A stretch of 64,000 nt of DNA from positions 10,860,427 through 10,924,426 of the forward strand of contig NC_054545.1 in NCBI RefSeq assembly GCF_017654505.1, given 5' to 3'. Position numbers and translations under genes: made by a program. This DNA comes from Polyodon spathula. Taxonomy: Eukaryota; Chordata; Actinopteri; Acipenseriformes; Polyodontidae. Positions 11,191 to 25,394 of this stretch are shown in pieces (the first letter of the stretch is position 1; every line of letters starts with the position of its first letter). A model generated the notes under the pieces. It was not told the origin of the DNA. It saw only the letters and a program-made list of their open reading frames with translations, and made no database searches.

Positions 11191-11870
11191 CAGTCTAACT
11201 TCATTATAGCGAACCCTCCTGGAACCTGGAGAAATGTTTGTTGTATCAGGTTGTTCACTAGATTAGGGTTTGATAATTGCTGTATCAGAATAATGAAGAA
11301 ACACCCAAATTAATTTGAATATCTTTGTACAGTATGCAGTAGTTATTTCAAGACAACTTCATGTTGATCAACATTTAAACTGTATATTTAAAAGAAAACA
11401 GTAAAGAAATTTAAAAAATGTAAAAAATACACTTACATGCTGAATAGAGTAATTACCCGCCCTTTCTCTTGAAAAGCATATCCAGCATAGATTGTTTCAT
11501 ATTTTTGTGCTTTTCTCAATGCCCGCTGTTTCAATCTTCTTGCCTCCTCACGCCTGTTGCCATGGTTGCAGTTTGTGTGAAGACGGAAAGGGTTGCATAC
11601 ATTACACATGATTCGCATCTAAAATAGGTTATCTATGAATCAGCCTTATCTTTAAATTAGTCAACCATGGTCTTTGTTTTCACTGAGAGAATAACACATT
11701 CACACTGGAGGAAGTTCAGTCACTACAGAAATCGTTTTATCCAGGTAGATTTTGTAAAAGTGATCATTCTAATAGGGTTCATTTCCATTGAAAAAAACAG
11801 TTCTTGTTGCTAGGATCATTAAAAATAGGGATTCATTACAAGATGGGTTTGTTATAGTAAAGTTAGACTG
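11191..11870. mobile_element. Tigger-like MITE, 680 bp
   Basis: The left end CAGTCTAACTTCATTATAGC matches the right end read on the minus strand, CAGTCTAACTTTACTATAAC. These ends are typical of pogo/Tigger-like elements. The flanks are CA repeats on the left and TG repeats on the right instead of a plain TA duplication. The interior has no transposase; the minus-strand frame at 11433-11618 is short and unrecognised. Confidence 0.8.
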
Positions 11871-12439
11871 TGTGTGTGTGTGTGTGTATTGGGGTGAAAT
11901 ATCTTGTCTATCAGGATGGAAAAACTAAACTGTAATTCCTATTCTCCACTTACAAATTATGCTTTTGTAGGAATATACAGTAAGTTACAAATTTGACACA
12001 TCTGTTATCACTAGATTTACTAATGCTCTCAGGACCAGAGATAAGTTAAGGATCCTGACCTGAAGGAAAAATTCTAATCTATTATTTAAACCCCTTGAAA
12101 CTCTACTGATTGACACAATAAAAGTCATCAGCACACATCATTTCTGCTTTCTTGAAATCAAAAGAAACATGTTTTAAAGTTTCTGATAGCTGGTTAGTCA
12201 CAGATCCTTGCTCTGACTAGATACTGTGTGGAGGCTTTTTGACACATGAACTCTGCTGTTCAACCACTTAATCACAAGATCTTGAGTCTTATACTAGTGC
12301 CTTCCTTTGAAGTTGGCGCATATGTTTGTATTATTTTGGAACTAGCACAATTTTAATGCACCCAAAAAAAAATAAAATAAATAAAAGCTCAGAACGGAAC
12401 AGTTGTGAAAGTCTCAGGAGAAATGTCCAAGTTTGTTAA

Positions 12440-12850
12440 TTCAGAATTCAAATGTAAATAGAAACAGAGAGAGGCAAGTTGATGTGGGCAACCCATTTTC
12501 TTACTTATGTATTATTATGACTATGCAGGAAATGTTTGCATGCTAAAGGAAGGCATACACTTGTGTCTGACATTTCCATATAGCTCTTGTAGGTTTATAA
12601 AGTGCTACCGTTGAGATTTAGCCTTGCAGTTTAGTAAACAAGCAGGGAAAAACCTCAGGAGCTGTATGTGTCAAGTAACTTGAACAAACTGCTCATGCAT
12701 ACCCAGTGTCTATGGCCTTCATTGACGGCCCCAAACATTAAGAACTGAAAGGTCATTTTTCTTCCTTTATCGTGATGGTTTGCTGACATATTTTGACACA
12801 CTGGCATAATGCTGGAAGGTTTTGACCTTAGAACTCCGCAATGGGACTCC
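12440..12850. other. Candidate conserved noncoding element
   Basis: Non-repetitive island with TTTGCATGC (octamer-like), TGACATTTCC, TTTATCGTGATGG and TTCATTGACGG motifs. No coding potential or transposon ends. Conservation is inferred, not tested. Confidence 0.3.
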
Positions 12851-12939
12851 AGGTCAGTCCAAGTTTGGACTTAACTGAAAAAAAATATATATACTTTTTT
12901 TAAATTATTATTTTTGTTGTTACCACTCGTTAACTATAG

Positions 12940-13290
12940 CCTCACCAGTCAAGATGATCACATGGCTGCCTGAAGTGCTCTTAACCTCAATCTACATAAC
13001 TACAAGGCTTCAGCTCCAATTTCTCTGGTATTTTTCATTCAGATTAGACAAGCATCTAAGTTTATGTACGATAAGAACTGACAATGTAGATCCTGTTGTG
13101 TTTGCCAAAGGCTTGGTCACAGACACTCCATGATGTCAAAGAATGTCAACCCCTTCAGATCTTACCTTTTAGAACTCTGTAATTTTACATCTGACATTTT
13201 GAATGCAGTTTCCCATTGTTGAAACCACATCTTTGCAGGGATAGTTAAAACCCCTGCTTTTTCAGGCTTGCTACATCATATATAGTCATG
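12940..13290. other. Candidate conserved noncoding element
   Basis: Balanced unique sequence without simple repeats, rich in TGATGTCA- and TGTCAA-type motifs. No open frame or splice pattern. Confidence 0.28.
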
Positions 13291-13607
13291 ATGTCAAGCT
13301 GGTTTAGATGACACAAGGATGACATAAGCTCCCTCCTCATTAGATACGTCATTTCACCAGATGGTTCCCATGAGCCTTGAGGATTTAACAAAAAAATGTA
13401 ATGAATACCAGGTAGATGTGCAATCTTTTCAATACAATAACCTTCTAAAATATGTCATCATAAATATGCTGCAAGTTAAAAAGGATGGTTCTTTTGCTTT
13501 TTAAAGGTTATATATGCATAGTGTATTTTTATTATTATTGATTATTATTAAGACATATTTGCATACAACTTTTAAAGCATAGGAGTAAAGTTCATGTCAC
13601 CTATGCT

Positions 13608-15167
13608 TTAACACTAGAACCGCTGGCAGCAGTCATTTTGTATTCATGAGCATCATAACTTTTGCATTGCAGAAACACTGTATTTAAATGAAAAAAATAA
13701 ACATAAAAGGCTTTATTTTCAGAATTATCACATTATACGCATGACTTCAAAAAATGAAAAACTATAATAAAATAAACATTTGAAAAGAAAATATTGTGTA
13801 AACAGGTGCAAACTGCTATATGTACATAAAAAATTGTAAAAACAAAGTAATTATTTACATAAATATCAAGGCTTTTTCCCACATTACCGCATATATAATA
13901 CATGACTTCAAAAAATGAAAAACTATAATAAAATAAACACTTGAGAAGAAAATTTTGTGTAAACAACTGTAAACTGGTATATCTATATAGACAATTGTAA
14001 AAATGAAGTAATTATAAAAAATAACATAAAGAAAATAACTAAATTCCCATTGTGTAACATTAGTGTGCATTTAAGGAAGCATACCGTAAAAAACGGTGTA
14101 TAAGTCACACCGTTGTATAAGTCGTCTCCCCCTTTTTAGAACCCCTTAAAATACCTAGAAAATAGACTTATGCAATGGTTTTTACAGTACTTCAAAGTAG
14201 CCCTCATATTGGTTTTTACAGTACTTCAGAGTAGCCCCCATATTAGCACAATCCAAACAGATCTAGCACTTATCAACTTGTCATGTGCATTTACCACATA
14301 CCGCTCTTTCACACTGGGCACAGATATTTTATTTTTATTGCATTTAGTTACCTGGCATTGTTTTCTGTTGCGTGGGTCACTTGGTGCGCTCTGTATCGAG
14401 ATTGAGCTGCGTTTCCCTGCCACTTTGCAGTTTTCTGATTGAAATGTTTCTGCCAATGCTCATTGGCTAGCATCAAGATGAAATCTCTCCTACTGATATT
14501 TTCCCCAGTGCATTTCTTGTACAAAATGAACAGTATACTGTAAAATACAACAACTGGACACCAGTGGTTGCTTTTACAGAGTACTATGTTTTGCTTAGAT
14601 GGTGGAAACATCTAGCTTTTTTTTCCCCACCCCCAACTGTTATAGTGAAATAAAAAAAAAAAATTGTCATTGGTAACATTCATCCTTTTTCCTAAGCATG
14701 GTTACATCAGCCTAAGTACCACATTGTCACCGTCTCTGATCCGCTGGGCAAGTTTCATCTTGGCACAGGTAAGGGGAGGGTGTGCTGCCAGACAAAACTA
14801 GATCTCAAATGTGACAGGTTTGTTTGACATGTATTATGTCCAGCGACACCGTGCTTTTGTCGGAAACAGCTGTTTGTGCATGTAATGTTTTATATTTAGC
14901 TTGAAGCAGGCGATGCTATTTTCAGTTCGTTCCAAATTTCTGATGCCAAGGCAAATATATATGTAGTTGCAAAACACAAAAATCTCAAGATTTCTCGAAA
15001 AATATGCTCACATAGACAGCAGTTCTCCAAGGAATTGATAGGATTACAATAGATATTTGGATAACACTTATCTAGACTTCAAGAGCAGTAGTCTATTCAA
15101 ATACATAATGCTATAAACTCAGTGGAGGTAAAGATAACAAACTGGCTTTTGGCGGTTCTAGGTAGAA
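13608..15167. mobile_element. Possible piggyBac-like remnant
   Basis: TTAA followed by CACTAGAACCGC (13608-13623) resembles a piggyBac left end. GGCGGTTCTAG at 15151-15161 is the inverted counterpart, but no TTAA follows directly. The interior has no recognisable transposase and holds the 161-bp duplication. Weak evidence. Confidence 0.25.
13709..14030. repeat. Two-copy tandem duplication, 161-bp period
   Basis: The block starting ATGACTTCAAAAAATG at 13741 recurs at 13902, and the preceding GGCTTT and following TGTGTAAACA-type sequences also repeat at the same spacing. Copies differ by scattered substitutions and short indels, so the duplication is not recent. The short minus-strand frames here are by-products. 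Confidence 0.85.
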
Positions 15168-16229
15168 GTGCTTATAACTTTTTTTAAATTTTATTTTTGC
15201 AATTCTGACTTTCAAATGCCATCATGGTATTTATTACATGTATTTAGGAAAAGTCAAGAACAGACAACTGCGGATCTTTAACACGCTTAAAGTAATTTTA
15301 CATTTTAAAAGTTAAAACTGTCAGAATGACTGCCTAAGATACTTAAGAGCTTATATTCATTTTTAGAACAAAATTAAGAAAAATAAAAACCTCCATTATT
15401 GTAATTGCCAAATCTCAGTTCTGGTAATTAGGAACAAAGATGTTTTGTTTTTTAGAATGACAAAATAGCTCAATATTGTTTTTGTTTTATTTTTTATTAA
15501 AGTATTAAAGCTTGCCACCCTCCCCCAAACAACATTTGTCATATGAACAATAGTCTTGCCAAAATGGTAGATTCATAATGAACTCTTTTCAGTGAAGTGA
15601 TGGGTAATGAAGCTTTGTCTGTGAAAGTAGCAACAAATATTTTCAGGGTGAGGACATCCATTGGACTTTCTGTCATCAGTCTTTTTGGTAGCATATAATA
15701 TTTTGATAGATGGTATGATAATTGAGTCTTTCTGACTATCAGAATTGCATAAACATTACTCGCATGCTGCTGAATATTAAATGTATTAGACTAAATATAT
15801 CTTAACGAAAGGAGCAGAGGTTATAGCTCATTTATAATGATAGAGTTAAACTTAGGTTCACTATATTAATGTGAGCCCTATGCAGTAGGTTATTGCTGTA
15901 GGTTTAGTGCTAATATACACTATATTATATGCAGTATCTACGATTTGTCATCAACATTTAATTAAAAAGCTCTAGACCAGTTATGTATCGGCAAGTCCCA
16001 GCACCTTTACAATGGTTCATATAGAACTTGATATTAGTGAAATAAATTTAAGGGCTTGTTGTAATAATCACAGCAGTAAAAAAAAATGTCTACACAGTTA
16101 ATGTTATGCAACATTGATGTTTATTTTAGTACAACTATATAACATTGGACATATATAGCATAGGATGGTTGCATTGAATGCCCAACTGTCCTGTGTATCT
16201 TTTATTTATGTAGTTTTGTTTCTACTGTG
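15168..16229. other. AT-rich intronic sequence, no recognised feature
   Basis: No repeats with clear ends, no splice-bounded frame and no motif clusters stand out. Confidence 0.5.
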
Positions 16230-16610
16230 TTTGTATTAACTGCTGGGCAGACTTTTGCTCTAGTCTCATCTATCATCAGCCTTTGATATGGACACTGAAT
16301 AGCCACATCCTTTTCTTTTACATGATATTTCTGCCAATTACATAAATAGTTTGTCTTGTTTTGTCATTTACATTTCAATTGTCAAATTACTGCCCCCTAA
16401 TCTGGTTGCTTTGTGGCTTTCTTATTGAAATAAAGAACTTGGTCCTTTGTCAGAGAAAGACATGGGGGATGTCAGAACAAGGTAAGTTGTCCTTTGTCCA
16501 CTATTTTTCAAACATTTGGCGTTTATCATAAAGAGACAATCTGCCCCAGGAGTTTTGCAACAGACTTGCCTCTCAGTGAAGTCTAGGCCTGTCTCTTTGG
16601 GTTCTATTAT
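16230..16610. other. Candidate conserved noncoding element
   Basis: Non-repetitive block with TTTGATATGGACACTG, TTCAATTGTCAAATTA and CCCCTAATCTGG motifs, the last a homeodomain (TAATCT) type core. A splice-like mini-exon at 16452-16482 was considered and dismissed. Confidence 0.3.
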
Positions 16611-19600
16611 TTAGGTCTGATGTATAGTTAGTTCTTATTAAAACTAATACCATCTGAAGTACCAAGCTTCCATTGATCACACAAACAACATCAATACTCT
16701 ATTGCCTGACTGGAATTATTAAAGACAGTATTTCTTTAAACTTTAAAGCTCTGTTTTGAGTCTTCAGGTAATCAAGTCTTATCTGTATGTTTCTGAAAAC
16801 ACAGCAGGCTTGAAGAAATATTTTTGGCAGTGTTAAACCTATCTGTGTCTGTGTTTTTGTAAGATACATCTCTTTAGTCCACACATTGGTAAGTAGGATG
16901 GAGATTAGTCAACATTTTGTTAAGGTCACTTGCCAGCCATAACAGTGGTCTACTTCCAAGTTGGCTAGACCCATATCTAACCACCTTAAGCTTTAATATA
17001 TGTACAATAAATACAAAGCCTTTCTCTGTCAAGTCTTCAAAAAAAGAATTTGGAGTCTAAAATGTACTAATTTACATTGTTAGCAGGCCAATAAACTAAC
17101 AATTACTTGCATAGGTATAGAGGTATGTTATTGCTGATAGCATTGACTGTTAAACTGCTAAGACTATTTTAATCAGTAGAACTGGTTTTTATTATAAATT
17201 CTATAATATAGTCATTGGAGTATACTTGAAAAAAAAACAGAACTGTCAGACGTCTTTTGGAAGAATAAATGCAGTTAAAATCTTTGTACATCAAAGACGT
17301 CGTATTAGGTTGGAGCTGTTACTCTAGTTGCCTCTGAAGCCCACCTTTTAAATGGTTAGTGATGGCAGCTTACCACTGCCCTGAGTTAATCAGCTGCAGA
17401 ATTTGTAAACTACATATGTGTCAAAGTTGAAAATGTTAGCAGTCTAATAGAAGGTTGAAAAGGTTATGTCTGATAAAAGCTGTCTGTAGTTGACAATAGT
17501 GATTTATAGCAACATAATGGCACAATATGCCTCATTTATCACTTGACTGAGAGGAGCGTAGGATTTTCTGTGTGTCATATATTATAAGCTTTGACCATTT
17601 GGAATTGTCAGAATAGTAACACTGTCCCAGTTACATTTCATTTGAAATGTCCTCATTTAGACTGATAATTGTATGTCAGATTACACAATTGTTGTGATTT
17701 TCATATGGTTTCATATGGTAAACTCATGTATTTTAGATTTTCAAATCAAACCGTTTGAGGGTTTATTAGCTAAAACTGCAGGAAAAAGTTTCCATTTTCT
17801 TATTCAGTCATTTGAATCTCTTCTGATTTGTAACACTGAAAATATTATTGTTGGAGTGCATGCCAAACAAATGGCTTCAGTATACATGCAAGCTGAAATT
17901 TATTTCCTAGTTTTCTTCAATACACTCCTTGTTGCTGGATACTAGATATACCCTTTGTCATAGATTAATTCTCCTAGCAACAAAATGTAAAACTGTCCAG
18001 TGCCATAATACAATCTATAAACAAAGATGTGAATAGGGTTCCAGCAAAACTTGCTTTAATTGTGTATCCACTTGTGGATAGCTAATGTAATAGGAGTGTT
18101 AGACGTAGCATTTATCGTAATGTTTACCTGTTTGTATATTACTGAACCATAAATACGCAGTGCAATTTTAAAAAATAGTCATAGGATTGCCCAGCTACAG
18201 TAAATACAGATGCCAGTGCCCCAAGGCTAGACAAGCCAGTTACCAGTGTCAGAAGCAGTCCAGGTAGATAGGAGCATTCAGGCCAGCTGAGAAGTTGCTA
18301 CACTCAATAGTACTGGTCATAACAAAAGCCGCAATGATCCAGAATGTTATAAATTAATGTCTTCTAAAACTGTTTTGTTATAGCCTTTTGTTATTAATAA
18401 TTGTATAGCATATGGCATATCCTTCAACACACTCATAGATGCATTATTGACTGTTTATAACACATCCTTAAATGAAATGTAATACATAATCAACAAATGT
18501 TTTCCTTTACATAAATGCACAGATATATTTATACAGTAGAACAATTTTATGATTAAATATGAAGCATGTTAAAGGGGAGTAGGATCCTTCCTCATGGATT
18601 TCAGAATAATTGTATTTTTAATTAAGAGAACTAGACATTGAAATGTATTTATTAAATGCACCATACCACACCAACATCAGATAGTATTGCTCCTTTAAGA
18701 ATGAAAGAGATATGATTTTATTTTACCATATTCCACATACTTTAGATTAATTAATATATTGAGAAGTTTGGGGCCTGTGGTATTATTTATTTTACCTCAC
18801 AGAACCCATATTGTTATTAAAGAAATTTGCTATAAAAGAGTGACGTTAAAAACATTTTGGACACAGTGATGTTTAAATGGAAGATATAAATGACGAATAC
18901 AAAACAATGAGACACCTAACATTTTTTTTTAAAGTCTGTTTCTGACAGTATAGAATGAAAAAAAGATCCCTTAAGAAAATTACTTTGGTGCATGTCATTC
19001 CAATGAATTCCTGTTTTGTTACGGAACTTAAAAAAATTAACTTTAATTTTTTTGTCAGCTTTCAAGATTTATGTCGTCAGACTCATAGTATTGTGTTTGT
19101 TCAGTGATGACCTTCCGGGTTCTATTTGAGGCAGAAGTCAGAAGCATTTGTCATTCATGCTAGATCTTGTCTTGGGGCGCCCATTGCAGTATGACTATGA
19201 AAATGGCTATTTTGTTTTATGCAATATAACATAATAGCTTTGATGGCTGAACTGTTTTGAATATGCGTTGCTTTTTATCCATATAGAGTCAAAACTGTTA
19301 TATGTGCTTTGAATGTGGCACTAAATATGTTGTAAAACGTTTAATGCTTTTTGACAAAAGGAAAACCAGCTAACACATTGTTAGAAAGTGTTGTTGCAAA
19401 ACAGTAGATTGGAAGCTGTGTCCTTATGCTGTGGTGTTCAGTCATTTTTTAAATTGTTTTCTGTTATAAAATGTACTTCACAGTGCTCTGTAGTGTTTAA
19501 CACTATTTCTTAATTCTTTTGATGAAGTATGTAGTCATTAGATATTATAATTAAGCATATTAACTTTGTTTTCTGTTATGATTGTAAATAACAAGGTTGA

Positions 19601-20169
19601 TAATAAGTATTAATGGACACTTTACAGTTAAGTAAGATGTATGTTTTGATTGAGAAGTACATACACCTGTTTTTGTTTATTATATAGAGTTGCTTAAAAT
19701 ATGATAAATCTGATTAGGTTATAACTTGGATTCCAATTGCTATACAGAATGTTAAATGTAATTGTTATCATTTATCTATAAAATTGGCTGAAAAGAAACA
19801 TGAAACAACAACCTTTTATAGTATCTGAAACAGTTTTTTTCTTTTTGTTTTGTTTTAACCATCTTGTGCCAGCCATCTTAAATTCAGATTATGTACTTTT
19901 GGAAATCTTTTTTTTTTTTTTTTTTTCTGAACTGTTCAGTTGTATAGTTAATCAGCATTGCCATCAGATCTGCTGGACTTTAAGTGATGGGTTAGATAAA
20001 AACAAAATCCCCTAAACCCTGCTAAAAGGATGCATCTCACATACTTTCATTTAATGAGTCCTGAGATGCCCTACTTATATTTCATCAAAAACTATCAAGA
20101 AAGAAAGTTGTTTGATGCATATATAAATATCCTGTGCTTAAACTCTTAAGTGGCTCATTTCATGTACCT
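16611..20169. other. AT-rich intronic sequence with weak conserved-looking patches
   Basis: Mostly unremarkable. Patches at about 17280-17420 and 19060-19200 are balanced and unique and might be conserved noncoding DNA. A poly-T tract lies at about 19909-19926. No genes or transposon ends recognised. Confidence 0.4.
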
Positions 20170-20390
20170 TCACAGTTCACTTTTACAACAACTGAAAGTG
20201 AAATGTATTAAATGCCTTAATTACAGGGTAAGAGGGAAGAGAAAGCACACATCTCTTAGCAGATGATCCTTCAATTGTACACTAAAGGCTAAGGAGAGCA
20301 TTCAAGCATGAGTCAGATGACTGTCAGCGGTAATCAAATGCAGGCCTTCCATTTTGCCCTTTTAAAAGCTTTACAGCTAAAATATGTTTA
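20170..20390. other. Candidate conserved noncoding element with a TGACAG-type core
   Basis: Unique block containing GATGACTGTCAGCGGTAATC, which carries the MEIS/TGIF core (CTGTCA) next to a homeodomain-like TAATC. No coding potential. Confidence 0.35.
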
Positions 20391-21397
20391 GTTGAATGAA
20401 AAAAAAAATCCATTCTTTAGTTCTTATGTTACCAATACCGTTTTACATTTCTTTAAAAAGTTACATTAAAAAACACATTACTGATCTGATAGAAGAAGGA
20501 CTTGTGCAGAATGACTTGTGTAGTTCAATGCTATAAAAGATGTTTAGAGGCTTTGTGTTATGGAGATTTGCTTTTACAAGTTATAGCGTAAATTAAACAT
20601 TAAGGGCCTTGTTTTCTAGTGAAAAGGCAACATAAAAAGTTAAACCCTTTGAATCTGTATAAAACACGTAACATATGCAGCTTGGTTGTAGAATTGAACA
20701 AAAAAATAGGCTTTTTGAGTAGTGTCTTGTTAGCTTTATAAAAGTATTGCATTCCTTTGGCCCTAGATATTTTCTTTGTGTTTTTTTTTCTTTTTTTTCA
20801 TAAATGTCTGACTCAGATGTTGAAGAAAAAAAACAGTAGTTTATATTAACTGAAAGACTGTTGATATGTATGAGAAGCAGTCGATAAAGCAATTTTATTA
20901 TGTTCATGTGTTTTAGGAAAGGCAACAGTGTTTGACAATGTGGTAAACTGAAAAATAAATAAACAATAAGCTCCATCTATTTTCTGCTTTGCTTGGTTAA
21001 GGGACATTTTCATGTCTAATTAATAGCACCATTTTTTTGGTATATTGAGGTATATTGTTTTTGGCAAGATGGCTGATGGAAGTGATAAGTAGTTGTTTAT
21101 AAATGACCCTGACTTATTCTCCTTTTGGAGCCAGTGTCCCTTGCTCAACCTTGTCCTTCCTGTGCAGATTTGTGTTAGCTCTATTTGCCTTCACCTCACT
21201 GCACATCCATCAATTACACTGGCCACTTTGTTGTCATAACCATGTACCAGATGTATGTTGCAAGGACTTACAAGTTGTCCTTTACAGGCTCCCCCCCCAC
21301 CCCAAGGCTAAAATAAAATGTAGCTATAGAACAATGGTCCTCAAAGCTGTGCCCGCGAAGCCAGACCAGCATGCCTGCGGCAGCTACCCTCAAACTG

Positions 21398-21433
<36 letters not shown>

Positions 21434-22088
21434 ATATATATGATATATATTATATACTGATATTAATGTTTAGGTGGGGAATACAAAGTCTTTACAAACT
21501 ACTGTGTGATACCAAACATTTGTTTTGAACAGCTGAACTATCATAATTTTAATTATGTATTTTTTATGTTTTAATTACATAATAACATATTTTAAAGAGC
21601 CCATACTCCCTTGTGATTTTGGACGAGACCTTATAAGATCACAAGATTTGAAGTCAAATTAAAATTGTACAGCATAAACAGTGTTCCGCATTTCCAGTTT
21701 ATTGAAAATTTTACCGAACAATTACAGGATTTTTTATTTTTTTAACTGAACCTTGGTTTTTACTGATTTATGCCTGCTTTTTTGTCTAATATTCAATATT
21801 CTCCTGGTACTGTTTTCAAGGGAACACAATATTTTGATTAAAATGCTGTTTTCTTTTGACTCTGACATTGTAATAAGCAGCCTTACATTGCATCCTAGTA
21901 ATACGGCAGGTGCGTTTAGATGTCTGAGGATCAAGTGACGTTCAAACGTCGCACATTGGTTCTCTGTCTCTGTTCACAAACATGTTACCACCTGATTCAG
22001 TTGACACATCAAAGTCTGGTTATTGTGGCAGGTGCTGGGCAACTAGCTTGATCAAAAAACTAAGTTGAAATACTAACACTTAAATATA
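20391..22088. other. Intronic sequence with one (TA)n array
   Basis: A TA array with a TTA interruption lies at about 21398-21452. The stretch 21290-21400 is C-rich and GC-richer, origin unknown. Otherwise no recognised feature. Confidence 0.5.
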
Positions 22089-22275
22089 CAGTGGCCCCCC
22101 TTTATAACGTTTTAGTCAGGAGCCATATTTAAGAGACTGTGCGGTTTGTGTTCCACCTTATAACGAGAACACTAGTGTTAGTGTAATGGCATTATGGGAA
22201 AAATGGGAGCCATGACCGTACCGCCTTATAACCTGTTTTGCAGTATAAAGGGCTGCTTTATACAGGGGAGCACTG
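22089..22275. mobile_element. Small Tigger-like MITE with TA target duplication, 187 bp
   Basis: The left end CAGTGGCCCCCCTTTATAAC and the right end read on the minus strand, CAGTGCTCCCCTGTATAAAG, are inverted repeats flanked by TA at 22087-22088 and 22276-22277. Further inverted matches occur inside (CTTATAAC types). No coding capacity. Confidence 0.85.
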
Positions 22276-22710
22276 TAATATTTTGAGTGGATGAGGAATG
22301 GGGAGAAAACGGAAATCAGTGTATGAATATTCAAAAGAAAACAAATGTTTCGAATTATACAAAAAAGCCAAATAGCAGAAGTGGGCCGGATAAGACAGAG
22401 GTTGCATAGCTTGGCAAGTACTGCTGCATTGAGGTACATGTTCACTCTGACAGAATAAAAGAACATACTGAAATAAGCAACACGTTAAACTAAAACAAGA
22501 AAGTGAACTGAGAGACCAGCTATCCATTTGTGTGGCTTTTACACACATTTCAATAGAAGAGAGATTGCAGAATGACTGGTTAATGAGTTTGTCAGAGTGC
22601 TGTGCTTTGCTGGACAGCCACTGTTTTATTGCAGAGAGGTATATATTGGTGACTTTGTGTGTCAGTACTGTCCATCAGCTAAAACACTGCCTATTGCCCA
22701 CAATCTCAAT

Positions 22711-23745
<1,035 letters not shown>

Positions 23746-23948
23746 TATATATATTTGTGTTATAGCATTTTCTCTGCTCCAGTATTGCCAAAAGTACAAA
23801 AGCATAGATGCTAACATCCATGAGTATTATGTTTCAGCTGGGGCTTAACCAGTTCTAGTTGGGACAGAACACAGATTTAAGGTCTATTTAGGACCTGTTC
23901 ACTTTAAATTATTCTTCTAACAGTACCACTACATTTGACTTACTATTA

Positions 23949-24082
<134 letters not shown>

Positions 24083-24733
24083 TGCACACTTAGGTCTGTG
24101 ATAGCTTGGTAGTTGAAACATCTAAAGTTCATAGTTACTGGTGAGATAATTAAATGCATATGAGGAAACAGAAATTGAGATGTGACCTTTGATTTCTGTC
24201 ATCATTTCTTACTAATGTATATCTTTAGACCGACTACTTGCTCCCAATTTAAGATATTTCACATATATACAAGGTTAGTGAAAAACATTTGCTGCTAATC
24301 AAGTCAAGACAAGTCTATGCCAGTCCATACTTCAAGCAAACTTTTAAACCTTGACAGCCATTTAAAATGAACTATTTGCAAGTGCCGGTGAACAATATAG
24401 TACTGGAGACATGGAAAGCCTGCAACACATACTTTTGTAATACAGGATCTGTATTGCAAACGTTTACCTCAGGCTTTGATAGTTTATTGTATACATTCAG
24501 CTATTTATCCTTGATGTCTATCAGGCCTTTTTCTGTCCATCCTATGTGTGTGATTTACTGTATTAATTATTGAATTTATTCAGTGATTTCAATTGAAAAG
24601 AGAAAATGTGTTATAAATAAGTTGGTGATTCCTACTCAGAATTGTGCAGAGTGGCTTTATTACTAAGATTTATATATGGTTGAGTATTTGTATTCTGTTT
24701 GGGCTAGATTTGCACTAAATGACATTGAGGGAG

Positions 24734-25188
24734 TGTGGCAGGGCAGTTGCCTTGCACCTGGGGAAGTTAGTGTTGGTAATTAATATGGGGAAACAGGTTT
24801 GTTTTCTGTGCTTTTTGGAGTTGTTGTGTGTGATTAAATTCTGTTTAAAGACGGGCGCTCGATTGAGAGACTTGCTGCCTCTTAGTGATTGGCTGTGCCG
24901 GTCCTCAATCAGAAGGTGGGCAGGTCTAGACTGAGTGTCTGTCAGCTTAAAAACATCTGGTGGGGACCGTTCTGGGCGACTGCACCACCATGCTACTGGT
25001 ACTTGTGAAGGTTTGTGAGGGGGTTATGTAGTGTAGTAGGTTCCTGGAGCGGGATGCCTTGTTTAATAAGGCTAGTGCTCACCTTGTGTGGCACCTTTTA
25101 TTTGTAGTTTTTGTACTATATTTATTTTGCCTTTTGTATAGCCTGTTGTGTGTGTCCCCTGTGTGCTACCATTGTTGGTAGTGTCACA
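24734..25188 (+). mobile_element. Putative solo LTR, about 455 bp
   Basis: The unit starts TGTGGCAGGGCAG and ends GGTAGTGTCACA, the same TGTGGC...GTCACA end pattern as the LTRs at 4245 and 40205. It is GC-richer than the surroundings and has TTAAAA and AATAAG motifs where a promoter and poly(A) signal would be. No exact 5-bp duplication was found (GGGAG before, TGACC after), so the left boundary may be off by some bases. Confidence 0.5.
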
Positions 25189-25394
25189 TGACCCATTTGT
25201 TTACTTTCTGCTCTTTTTGTGTTAACATCTGATAGCCTAATAGCACACAAATGTTGTGTCGGGCCATCAACAGTACTTTTGATTAGAGGCAGTAGTTCCT
25301 CTAAGTTCTACTGTTCCAAAACAGATGGTTATACAAAGGTATATAAACATACCGAAACTTTGGGAAGTTGCCTCTTTTGAGCAAAAACTTTATA

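Noticed and set aside
15645..15690. EDIHWTF-like reading as the CDIN1 HIIHWIES region
   Set aside because: The match is limited to three residues and neighbouring codons do not fit.
16452..16482. Splice-like mini-exon (CAG ... GTAAGT)
   Set aside because: Only about 30 bases, no frame consistent with CDIN1 and no similarity to the missing segment.
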